Source of the DNA: VRUE01 sp963753245
GTDB lineage: Bacteria > Actinomycetota > Thermoleophilia > Solirubrobacterales > 70-9
Length of the DNA: 64,000 bases
Assembly: GCA_963753245.1 (NCBI GenBank)
Contig: CAVWBK010000002.1
Location: 186,001-250,000, forward strand
Direction: 5' to 3'
In this document: positions 26,168 through 33,659 of the stretch, one piece after another
How the letters are laid out: the number at the start of each line of letters is the position of its first letter
How positions within the stretch are numbered: the first letter of the stretch is position 1
Notes under the pieces: generated by a model
Databases searched by the model: none
The model's input: only the letters and a program-made list of their open reading frames with translations
What the model was told of the DNA's origin: nothing
Program-made: the position numbers and the translations under genes

Positions 26168-26373
26168 TCGCTCGCGGCCCGCGCTAGCGCGTATTCGCCA
26201 TACGCGACCCGCTTGAACCTTGGCCGTTTCCTCTTCTTGTCGCTGGACAGGCAGGCTCTGACCGTCCGGTAGTTGACCGACCGTCCCAGGTGATGCTCTG
26301 CAGCTCGATGGATCGCGGTCGTGTGCATCGGGTCGTCCGTTTTGGACAAGACCTCGCTGATCGCGTTCGGCAC
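26164..26373 (-). CDS. winged-helix (HARE-HTH-like) protein or remnant
   Basis: The 69-residue frame encodes a compact helix-turn-helix: AISEVLSKTDDPMHTTAIHR, then VNYRTVRACLSSD, a basic wing and YGEYALARA. This is the HB1/HARE-type winged helix found at the ends of DNA methyltransferases and restriction enzymes. No methyltransferase motif can be read upstream on this strand, so it may be a leftover C-terminus of a lost gene. Its last 4 bases overlap the DUF4411 gene on the other strand. No ribosome site stands out. Confidence 0.5.
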   Translation of the reverse strand: MPNAISEVLSKTDDPMHTTAIHRAAEHHLGRSVNYRTVRACLSSDKKRKRPRFKRVAYGEYALARAASD

Positions 26374-26553
26374 GTCCCCAACTCTGCGCGACGCTGCTTT
26401 GCTCGGCGGCGACGAAGGCGCGTCGGCCAGGATGCGATCTCGGAGCCTGGTTAGCTTCCCTAGCTGTCTCGCTGTTTCCGGGTTTGAACATGCTCCCAGC
26501 AGGTGTATTGAATCTCGCCTGTCCTAGCCGCTGCGTCTGCCATGATTCCGGCG

Positions 26554-26763
26554 ATGGAGCAGCCCGCGCACATTAAGGTCAGCGGCGCTCTGGAGGGTGA
26601 GTTCGTCATCACCGAAGAGCGCAACGCCAACGAGTTCGTGATTACGCGCGACACCTCCTGGAAGGCCATGCTCGGCGAGGACGAGCATGAGGCCACCGAG
26701 GAGGAGGTTGCGGACCTCGAGGCCAAGCACGGACCGTTCCTCCCCGCAGACGGCGAGGGGTAA
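26554..26763 (+). CDS. small acidic protein, unknown (first of a pair)
   Basis: About 70 residues, strongly acidic (EDEHEATEEEVADLEAKHG) with a beta-rich first half (IKVSGALEGEFVITEER). I do not recognise it. Four bases separate it from the next gene, so the two are probably co-translated. An acidic small protein before a basic one is the usual order of antitoxin and toxin, but no known antitoxin motif is seen. ATG 26542 is an in-frame alternative start. Confidence 0.45.
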   Translation: MEQPAHIKVSGALEGEFVITEERNANEFVITRDTSWKAMLGEDEHEATEEEVADLEAKHGPFLPADGEG

Positions 26764-26766
26764 TCC

Positions 26767-27141
26767 TTGTCCATCCGGCGGGGTCATGCCCGCGTCCTCT
26801 TCAACGAGGGTGCCTTCGCCGAGGACACGATGCGGAGCGGCCGCGCGGGAGCCAAGGCGCTGCGCGATGCTCGCAGTCAGTTCGAGCGCAACGGCGTCGA
26901 GATCAAGGCCCTGCGGCGCTGCGATCCCGAAGCCCCCGACGGCACGAAGCTCCCCTCCTGCTTCAAGGTCTACCTGCCGCCACCCAATGGCAAGTTCGGC
27001 ATGGTCTTTCGTTTCGTCCGCGACAGCGAGGGTCTTGCGCTTCGCTTCCTCGCATTCGGCGTCCGCCACCACCCCCGCGACTCCAACGCGCCGACCGTTT
27101 ACGACGCCGCCGATCGGCGCCTTCACGACCAGCTTTCATAG
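26767..27141 (+). CDS. small protein, unknown (second of a pair)
   Basis: The 124-residue product begins at TTG 26767, three bases after the upstream stop. It is mildly basic, with a beta-strand-rich core: CFKVYLPPPNGKFGMVFRFV, GLALRFLAFGVRHHP and VYDAADRRLHDQL. The pattern GxFxxxFR(F/Y)...L.FLxFGxRH vaguely resembles RelE/HigB-type folds, but the catalytic residues cannot be aligned by eye. It lies within the accessory patch, so a toxin role is possible but unproven. Confidence 0.45.
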   Translation: MSIRRGHARVLFNEGAFAEDTMRSGRAGAKALRDARSQFERNGVEIKALRRCDPEAPDGTKLPSCFKVYLPPPNGKFGMVFRFVRDSEGLALRFLAFGVRHHPRDSNAPTVYDAADRRLHDQLS

Positions 27142-27237
27142 AGACGCAATCGATTCGATCGCGCAGGTTGCATCGGCAGCGGATGGCCGACTGGCGACCT
27201 CGGCAAGAGCAGGTTGTCCCAGCCGGCTACTTACCGG

Positions 27238-28626
27238 TCAGGCCGCGAGCTCGTCGTCGATCGCGAGCTCGGCGCGCAGCCACTCCACGTGGACGCCGGG
27301 CTCGCCACGGCGCCGAGACCGATCGGCTTGGTTCTCGATCCTCCGCACGAGCCGCAGCACATCGTCGCGCCGCTCTCCCATGGCGGCCTCGCGGGGAGTT
27401 TCGCCGCCGAGCGCGGGAAGGGGCTCGTCCAACCACCTGCGCATGTGGTCGGTCATGAACCCCGACAGCAGGCGCCGCTCCTCGACCGGCCTCTCTATGA
27501 ATGGAAGCTCGCGAGTGTCGCTTGGCTCCGACTCGCGGTGCTCTTCCAAGCGCTCCTCGATCAGCGTGGTGTCGCGCTCCACCATCTCAGCGATGTCGCC
27601 GAAGTCGGTGGCGACGGCCTTGATCGCCTGTTCAAGCCTCTCCTCGGACATCGCTTCGACATGCAGCTCGCTGCCTTTGAGGCGCACCGTGGCGATTGGG
27701 ACGTTGTCGCTTTCGCCTACGTACTCCGTCTCGATCACGAGGGCCCCCTCCGGCAGGGGTGGCCGGCGGTCCGGCAGGAGCCGGTCCCGGGGCACCGTGA
27801 TCTCTATCTCGAGCGGATCGTCGGGTGCAAGTTCGCCGAAGGCGCGAATTCGGTCGTCCGCCAGCGCAGGCTTGCGTACGCGCCAGATGACCTGGCAGTG
27901 CGCCATCAGATTCCCCTCCGGAGTAAAGAAGCTGGGCTCCACGTCCCAGCTCGGCGGTCTGAAGCGCATCAGCTCCAGCGCTCCGACGCGAAAGGCGCCT
28001 GAGAGATCCGCGCCCTTTTGAGGGCTGTTGCCAGCGGCTCCAGCGAGGCGTCGAAGCTCGGCGAGCAGTTCCGGCTCGTCGTCGGGTTTGAAGAGACGTA
28101 CCGGACCCCACAGGCTCTGGGGCTCACCGGCCATCAGGCGCCCGAGCAGGATGTCCCAGCGAATCGCTTCCTGGGAGACGTTGGTGCTTCGCACCCGGGC
28201 ACGGGTGCCGCGGACGATGTCCTCTAGCTCGATCCAGCGGCCTCGCTCGACCGCCAACACGCGGTGCAGGCCGAGCCTTGCTGCGGCGATCCGCGCCGCA
28301 GCCTCCCGTTCGGTGGCTGGGAGGTCATCTCGGGCCGCGTAGCGCTCGGCAGGAGTGCCGCCGCCAGGCAGCTCGCGGTCGTTGTGGAACCAGGTGGAGA
28401 AGATCTGAGAGTTGTCATCGTCCATCGTGCGATCGGGGCCGACGAACACCTCGAGTGCGGCACCGATCTCATCGCCGGCCACCTCGGCGGACCAGTCTTG
28501 GATACGCTGGCCGACCGCATCGTCGAAGCGCGCTTCGTAGGCGGCGCGCTTCTCCTCCGCCAGGCAGCAGCGCTTGTACTTGCGGCCGCTGCCGCAGGGA
28601 CACGGGCTGTTCCTCGCAACCACCAT
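27238..28626 (-). CDS. SEC-C motif protein with a MbcA/ParS-like C-terminus
   Basis: The N-terminus carries a SEC-C zinc motif (CPCGSGRKYKRCC, about residues 9-21). The long middle (about residues 30-380) is not recognised. Near the C-terminus MRRWLDEPLPALGGETPREA matches the toxin-binding domain of Xre/MbcA/ParS antitoxins (DUF2384), where W-L-x-x-P-x-P-ALGG-x-TP is the core. SEC-C domains bind zinc and are shared with SecA. The combination suggests a regulatory or antitoxin-type role in this accessory region. Start ATG 28626 begins just before the zinc motif; 28638 is an alternative. Confidence 0.7.
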   Translation of the reverse strand: MVVARNSPCPCGSGRKYKRCCLAEEKRAAYEARFDDAVGQRIQDWSAEVAGDEIGAALEVFVGPDRTMDDDNSQIFSTWFHNDRELPGGGTPAERYAARDDLPATEREAAARIAAARLGLHRVLAVERGRWIELEDIVRGTRARVRSTNVSQEAIRWDILLGRLMAGEPQSLWGPVRLFKPDDEPELLAELRRLAGAAGNSPQKGADLSGAFRVGALELMRFRPPSWDVEPSFFTPEGNLMAHCQVIWRVRKPALADDRIRAFGELAPDDPLEIEITVPRDRLLPDRRPPLPEGALVIETEYVGESDNVPIATVRLKGSELHVEAMSEERLEQAIKAVATDFGDIAEMVERDTTLIEERLEEHRESEPSDTRELPFIERPVEERRLLSGFMTDHMRRWLDEPLPALGGETPREAAMGERRDDVLRLVRRIENQADRSRRRGEPGVHVEWLRAELAIDDELAA

Positions 28627-28702
28627 GAATGCTCTCACCCTAGTGTCGGGGGCGGATGGTCGCGGGCCTCGCGAAAAGCGTGTCCCGAAATATGTCTCCG
28701 AC

Positions 28703-28906
28703 TGTCAAGGCCGGTTGAAAAGTGGACCACCCCTCGCAGCAGTGACGTTGGCTGGATGCCCGGCCTGAAGGTCGAGGTCCCGCCTGCTCCACCTCGCCCT
28801 ACGGACTCGCTTCCGCAGGCGGGAGCCTTCCCGCTATCGCCTGCTTGCCCGAGGGGGGTGAATTTTCAACCGGCGCGAGTGGGTGAGTTTTCAACCGGCC
28901 TTGACA
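28703..28906. mobile_element. IS21-like remnant or miniature element
   Basis: A 204-bp segment is bounded by perfect 19-bp inverted repeats, TGTCAAGGCCGGTTGAAAA at 28703-28721 and its complement at 28888-28906. Part of the repeat recurs inside the right end (ATTTTCAACCGG at 28862-28873), as in the multiple terminal repeats of IS21. There is no transposase gene inside. I see no target-site duplication. The right end stops directly before the lgt stop codon. Confidence 0.7.
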
Positions 28907-29905
28907 CTAAGCGATGGCGTTCGGCGAAGAAGCGACCCCAAGAGCGGGTTTCGACACCACCCTCATCCTCATCGCTGGAGGGGCCGCTTTCACTCGTTCT
29001 GACTCTGTGCTCTGAAGAGGAGCAAACGCTTTGGCTTGAGCGTTTCCGGAATGTCCGCAGCCGGCTAGGAGCACGACCCCGCCCGCGAGCACCAGTGCCC
29101 CTGCTCGCCGCGTTCGGCGCCCCGGCCGCCAGCCCTGGCTCCGCGCAAACCAGAGCAAGCCCGCGAAGCAAAGCAAGGTCGCCACGTAGAAGTTCAGCCG
29201 CAGCCCAAGGATGTGGTGAGCTGGATCGACCCGCAGCGACTCCTCGAAGATGCGGAAGGCAGAGTAGCCGGTGACGTAGAGGGCGAAGAGGCCCGGCGGG
29301 CGGATACGGCGGTGGTGGCCGAGCCAGACGAGAAAGGCGGCCAGCGCCAGGTTCCAGATCAGCTCGTAGAGGAAGGTTGGGTGGAAGGTGGCGAAGGCCT
29401 CGTAGCCGGCGGGCCGGTGGGCGGGTGAGATCTGCAGCGCCCAGGGCAAGGTGCTGGGGCCGCCGAAGAGCTCCTGGTTGAAGTAGTTGCCGATTCGCCC
29501 GATTGCCTGACCGACGAGCAGTGCCGGCGCCGCCGCGTCCATGAAGACGGCGACCGAGACCCCGGCACGCCTGAGACGCCAAACCCCAACCAGCGTGCCC
29601 AGCGCGATTCCGCCCCAGATTCCCATACCCCCGTCCCAGACCGCAAAAGGGCCCCACCAGTGGGCAGGGACTTCGCCGCTGCTGGTCAGGTCGAAATAGA
29701 GGCGCCCGCCAATCAGACCCGCTGGGAAGGCCCACATCGCCAGGTCATAGACCAGGGTTCGCGAGCCGCCGAGCGCTTCCCAGCGACGGATAACGATCAG
29801 CACCGCCACCGTCAGTGCGACCACGTACAGGAGGCCGTAGGCGTGTACCTCGAAGGGCCCGAGGTCAAAGCCGCTCGAGCCAGGGCTTGGGATCGAGGCG
29901 ATCAT
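28907..29905 (-). CDS. lgt: prolipoprotein diacylglyceryl transferase Lgt
   Basis: Lgt attaches diacylglycerol to the lipobox Cys of lipoproteins in the cytoplasmic membrane. The 332-residue protein has seven or more helices and the Lgt signature GRIGNYFNQELFG (residues 136-148) together with HAYGLLYVVAL (the conserved His), PAGLIGGRLYF and DGGMGIWGG. After the usual end at about residue 255 there is an extra tail with a hydrophobic segment ending LLAGC (279-283), which looks like a lipobox. The stop codon lies immediately beside the IS21-like remnant, so the natural end may have been changed. Several lipoproteins in this window (ZnuA, Sbp) need this enzyme. Confidence 0.9.
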   Translation of the reverse strand: MIASIPSPGSSGFDLGPFEVHAYGLLYVVALTVAVLIVIRRWEALGGSRTLVYDLAMWAFPAGLIGGRLYFDLTSSGEVPAHWWGPFAVWDGGMGIWGGIALGTLVGVWRLRRAGVSVAVFMDAAAPALLVGQAIGRIGNYFNQELFGGPSTLPWALQISPAHRPAGYEAFATFHPTFLYELIWNLALAAFLVWLGHHRRIRPPGLFALYVTGYSAFRIFEESLRVDPAHHILGLRLNFYVATLLCFAGLLWFARSQGWRPGRRTRRAGALVLAGGVVLLAGCGHSGNAQAKAFAPLQSTESERVKAAPPAMRMRVVSKPALGVASSPNAIA

Positions 29906-30039
29906 GGAGGAGATTCTCCACGATCGCGAACACCCTCGCCGGACCGTCGCGAGCGTGCTCGCTAGCCTGCCCTGCCACGGACGAGCACTCCCCCGAGCAA
30001 CTGGCGGATCGCAGGGCGCAGGCGCGCCGGCTGCGGATT

Positions 30040-30897
30040 ATGCGAAGGCGGCGCCTGATCGCGGGCCTCGCCCTGCTCGGGGTGGTGGTGCTGATTGGCC
30101 TCGGGGCGCTCGAGCGGGTTCGCAGCGGCGCGAGCGCGGGTCCTGGCAGGGCCCAGAGTGCCGCAGTCCATCAGGTTCCTCGCGGTGCCCCCGACAAATC
30201 CCGTCTGGTCAGAAATGCGCGCCCCCAGCCCGGGTGGCAACCCCATCGCGGCCCAGTCCCGATCCTCGTTTATCACGCGCTCGGAAACCCACCCTCGACC
30301 GAGGCCTACCCGGGCCTTTATGTCGCGCGGCCAGAATTCAGCGAAGAGATGGCCTGGCTGGCCCGCAGCGGTTACGAAGGCGTCACGCTCGACCAGGTCG
30401 AGCACGCCTGGTACCACGGCGGCACGCTGCCACCAAAGCCGATCGTGATCACCTTCGACAACGGTTACCCGCCCCAGGTCCGTTTTGCGCCGAAGGTCCT
30501 CGCTCGCTACGGCTGGCCCGGGGTGCTGTTCGAGATCACCGAAGAACATCTGACCCCGCCCTACATTCGCCCAGTCGTGGCGATGGGCTGGGAGGTCGAC
30601 TCCCACTCCGCCACTCACCCCGACCTGACCCAGCTGAACGGCTCCGAACTCGAATTCCAGGTTGCCGCCTCGCGCCGTTACCTGCAGCGTGAGTTCGGCG
30701 TGCCCTCTGACAACTTCTGCTACCCCTCCAGCCTCTATGACAGCTCGACGATCGCCGCGGTGAAAGAAGCCGGCTACGTCGGCGCCGTCACCGAGGAACC
30801 GGGATATGCCAGTCGCGATCGGCCCTACGAACTGAACCGCTATGAGATTGAGGGCGGGCAGGGGGTCGAAGGCCTGGCCGCCGACCTTCAGCAATAA
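30040..30897 (+). CDS. polysaccharide deacetylase, membrane-anchored
   Basis: One N-terminal membrane helix (LIAGLALLGVVVLIGLGALE) anchors an extracellular NodB domain. Motif 1 is VITFDNGYP (D140, N141), motif 2 is DSHSATHPDL (His 189 and 193), and motif 3 is NFCYPSS. In the usual motif 1, TFDDG, the second Asp binds metal; here it is Asn. The remaining sites look complete. The family removes acetyl groups from cell-wall or other polysaccharides. ATG 30040 is chosen because a basic start and helix follow it, though upstream in-frame codons continue plausible coding sequence. It is divergent from lgt. Confidence 0.8.
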   Translation: MRRRRLIAGLALLGVVVLIGLGALERVRSGASAGPGRAQSAAVHQVPRGAPDKSRLVRNARPQPGWQPHRGPVPILVYHALGNPPSTEAYPGLYVARPEFSEEMAWLARSGYEGVTLDQVEHAWYHGGTLPPKPIVITFDNGYPPQVRFAPKVLARYGWPGVLFEITEEHLTPPYIRPVVAMGWEVDSHSATHPDLTQLNGSELEFQVAASRRYLQREFGVPSDNFCYPSSLYDSSTIAAVKEAGYVGAVTEEPGYASRDRPYELNRYEIEGGQGVEGLAADLQQ

Positions 30898-30917
30898 AGG
30901 GGGGCCGGGACTCTAAC

Positions 30918-30930
30918 GAGAACGAGTCTC
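30918..30930 (+). promoter_or_regulatory. possible Zur operator
   Basis: GAGAACGAGTCTC is an inverted repeat (GAGA/TCTC) 54 bases before the znuA start. It fits loosely the 7-1-7 pattern bound by Fur-family repressors, and the operon ends with a Fur-family gene. Confidence 0.35.
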
Positions 30931-30983
30931 AGTCTTATGGTAGGTTGGCGCCGACTTCGCGCGGCAACAACCAAGGAGACTCC

Positions 30984-31913
30984 GTGTCAGCATCGCGTTC
31001 TCGCCTCAGCGCATCTCTTCTCGCTCTGGTCGCTCTGGCCGCGGCGCTCGTCGCCGGCTGTGGAAGCTCCAACCCGAGCTCGGGCGGCTCCTCGGGCAAG
31101 CTCAACGTCGTCGCTGCCGAGGACTTCTGGGGCAGCGTCGCCGAACAGCTCGGCGGCAATCGGGTCGAAGTGACGAGCATCATTACCAACCCGGCTGCCG
31201 ATCCCCACGACTACGAACCGACCAGCGAAGACGCGCGCACCCTAGCCGGCGCCCAGATATCGATCGTCAATGGGATCGGCTATGACGAATGGGCCTCGAA
31301 GCTGCTCGCCGCCAACCCGGACTCGGAACGACTCGAACTGAATGTTGGCGACGTGCTCGGGTTGAAGGACGGCGACAACCCCCACCAGTGGTACTCACCG
31401 GTTTCGGTGCACAAAGTGATCGACGCGATCACCGCCGAGTACAAGCAAGCCGACCCCGGCGACGACTCCTATTTCGACGAACAGAAGCGCGCCTTCGAAT
31501 CCGAAGGGTTGGCCGAATACAACAGCTTGATCTCCCAGATCAGGTCCGCCTACTCGAGTACCCCAGTCGGCGCCTCGGAGAGCATCTTCGAACCGCTCGC
31601 GCCCTCCCTTGGCCTGCGGCTGATCACGCCAAAGGGCTTCATCGACGGGATCGCCGAGGGGACCGAACCCACCCCTGCCGACAGGGCGACCGCCGACCGC
31701 CAGATCGCCGACCGCCAGATCAAGATCTGGGTCTACAACACTCAGAACGCGACGCCCGATGTGCAGCGGCTAAGCGAGGCAGCCAAATCCGCGGGGATCC
31801 CAATCGCAAAGGTGACCGAGACACTGACCCCCGAAGGCACCAGTTTCCAGGACTGGATGTCGAGGGAGCTGAAGGGGATCCAGACGGCGCTAGAAAAGGC
31901 GGCGAAGGGTTGA
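30984..31913 (+). CDS. znuA: zinc ABC transporter substrate-binding lipoprotein
   Basis: The lipoprotein signal (LLALVALAAALVAGC, lipobox VAGC) is followed by a Ser/Gly-rich spacer and a cluster A-I metal-binding domain. Metal-site features include ADPHDYEPTSED (the first His), NPHQWYSPVSV (the second His, after DG) and the Glu/Asp region SESIFEPLA. The His-rich loop seen in many ZnuA proteins is absent. GTG 30984 has AAGGAGA just upstream, which decides the start. The metal is zinc by context (Zur-like repressor in the operon); manganese cannot be excluded by sequence. Confidence 0.88.
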   Translation: MSASRSRLSASLLALVALAAALVAGCGSSNPSSGGSSGKLNVVAAEDFWGSVAEQLGGNRVEVTSIITNPAADPHDYEPTSEDARTLAGAQISIVNGIGYDEWASKLLAANPDSERLELNVGDVLGLKDGDNPHQWYSPVSVHKVIDAITAEYKQADPGDDSYFDEQKRAFESEGLAEYNSLISQIRSAYSSTPVGASESIFEPLAPSLGLRLITPKGFIDGIAEGTEPTPADRATADRQIADRQIKIWVYNTQNATPDVQRLSEAAKSAGIPIAKVTETLTPEGTSFQDWMSRELKGIQTALEKAAKG

Positions 31914-32788
31914 CAACGAAGGCAGCGAGGAAAACCGGCGATGCGCCGCGGAGCCGGCGCGCCAGCGGCGAGGCGATCCGGCTCCAGGGAGCGAGTGCCG
32001 GACACGGCGTCGGTCCGGTCTGGTCGGGCGTCGACCTGCGCATCCACGATGGTGAGTTCGTCGCGATCCTTGGCCCCAACGGCGCCGGGAAGTCCACCTT
32101 GCTCGACGTCGTCCTTGGTCTTTTGCCTCTCGACCGCGGCAGCGCCAGCGTGCTCGGCGGCCCCCCGGGGGCGGCCAGAGGGCAGATCGGCTACCTGCCA
32201 CAGCGGCGAAGCTTCGACTCGGACACGCGGATTCGCGGACTTGACGTCGTCCGTCTCGGCCTCGACGGGGTGAGATGGGGCATTCCCCTTCCCAGCATCT
32301 TGAGCGACCAGAGCCGAAGGACACGGAGCCGGGTCGAGGAGGTGGTCGAGCTGGTCGGGGCGAGCGCCTACGCTTCGCGCCCGATCGGGTCACTCTCTGG
32401 CGGCGAGCAGCAACGGCTGCTGATCGCGCAGGCGCTGGTGCGCCGCCCGCGGATGCTGCTCCTGGATGAGCCGTTGGACAGCCTCGATCTCAGCAACCAG
32501 GCTTCCATCGCCGGTCTCGTGCAGCGGATCTGCGAGAGCGAGGGGGTGACTGTCCTGTTGGTCGCCCACGACGTCAATCCGATCCTCGGCTACCTTGATC
32601 GCGTCGTCTACTTCGCCGCGGGCGCCAGTGTCGAAGGGACGCCGCGCGAGGTGATCGACGGGGCCACACTGAGCCGCCTATACGGGGCGCCGATCGAGGT
32701 GCTCGAGACCTCCGACGGGCGCCTCGTCGTGGTCGGCACTCCCGAGCCGCCGGCGCACCACCACGATAGGCACGAACATGGGCACTGA
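31910..32788 (+). CDS. znuC: zinc ABC transporter ATPase
   Basis: The ATPase has Walker A GPNGAGKST, Q-loop GYLPQRRSFD, signature SLSGGEQQRLLIAQAL, Walker B MLLLDEPLDSLD and H-loop LLVAHDVNPILG, all typical of the metal-type ABC group. The C-terminus ends in a His-rich tail (HHHDRHEHGH) that could hold metal. TTG 31910 overlaps the znuA stop (TTGA), so the two are coupled. The first 25 residues are basic and variable. Confidence 0.88.
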   Translation: MTTKAARKTGDAPRSRRASGEAIRLQGASAGHGVGPVWSGVDLRIHDGEFVAILGPNGAGKSTLLDVVLGLLPLDRGSASVLGGPPGAARGQIGYLPQRRSFDSDTRIRGLDVVRLGLDGVRWGIPLPSILSDQSRRTRSRVEEVVELVGASAYASRPIGSLSGGEQQRLLIAQALVRRPRMLLLDEPLDSLDLSNQASIAGLVQRICESEGVTVLLVAHDVNPILGYLDRVVYFAAGASVEGTPREVIDGATLSRLYGAPIEVLETSDGRLVVVGTPEPPAHHHDRHEHGH

Positions 32789-33659
32789 GCTGGCCGCCCT
32801 CTCCCCGAGCCCGGTCAGCGACTTCGAACAGCTGACCAGTTTCCCCTTCATGGTCCAGGCTCTGCAGGCGGGCACGATCGTCGCCATGATGGCCGGGGCG
32901 ATCGGCTGGTTCATGGTCTTGCGTCGTCAGACCTTCGCCGGGCACACGCTCTCGGTGATTGCCTTCCCCGGCGCCGCCGGCGCGACCCTCGCCGGCCTAC
33001 CCCTCGCACTCGGATACTTCGGTGCCTGCGCTGCCGCGGCACTTGTGCTTGCCGGCGTCAGCCGCCCGGGCCGAAGCGCCCACAGCAGCGAGTCGGCGGC
33101 GACGGGCAGCGTGCAGGCCTTCGGCCTCGGCCTCGGCTTTCTCTTCGTCAGCCTCTACAGCGGCCAGCTCGCCGGCCTGGAGTCACTGCTCTTCGGCACC
33201 TTCCTCGGCATCACGGCCGGGCAGGTGCAGACCCTGCTCTGGATCGCCGTAGCGGCCCTCGCCGCCCTGGCGCTGATCGGCCGGCCACTTCTGCTCGCCT
33301 CGGTAGACGAAACGGTGGCCCGCGCCGCGGGCGTGCCGACGCGGATCCTGGCACTCGTCTTCCTGCTGCTCCTGGGGCTGGCGGTGGCGGCGACCGCCGA
33401 GATCACCGGCGCCCTGCTCGTCTTCGCGCTGCTGGTGACGCCTGCGGCGACCGCGCAGCAGATCACCGCGCGGCCGGGACCGGGCCTTGCGCTCTCGGTG
33501 GCGCTCGCGCTCCTCGTCACCTGGCTCGGCCTGGGGGCCGCTTATTTCTCGCCATATCCGGTCGGCTTCTGGGTCACGACCATTTCCTTCGGCCTCTACG
33601 TCCTCGTTCGTATCGTCAGCCACCTGCGCGGCGCTCTTCGGGTGCAGGTGATCGTCTGA
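32778..33659 (+). CDS. znuB: zinc ABC permease, first
   Basis: The 293-residue protein has about nine hydrophobic segments and the features of ABC-3 permeases: MVLRRQTFAGHTLSVIAFPG near the N-terminus (with the His/Asp position as H-T-L-S), EITGALLVFALLVTPAATAQ and YFSPYPVGFWVT near the end. It forms half of the channel. It overlaps the ATPase gene by 11 bases. It is only distantly similar to the second permease that follows, so the two likely form a heterodimer. Confidence 0.88.
   Translation: MGTELAALSPSPVSDFEQLTSFPFMVQALQAGTIVAMMAGAIGWFMVLRRQTFAGHTLSVIAFPGAAGATLAGLPLALGYFGACAAAALVLAGVSRPGRSAHSSESAATGSVQAFGLGLGFLFVSLYSGQLAGLESLLFGTFLGITAGQVQTLLWIAVAALAALALIGRPLLLASVDETVARAAGVPTRILALVFLLLLGLAVAATAEITGALLVFALLVTPAATAQQITARPGPGLALSVALALLVTWLGLGAAYFSPYPVGFWVTTISFGLYVLVRIVSHLRGALRVQVIV

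Noticed and set aside
28703..28906. Possible CRISPR repeat unit
   Set aside because: The repeats are inverted and bound a single short segment; there is no array, no spacer pattern and no cas gene in the window.
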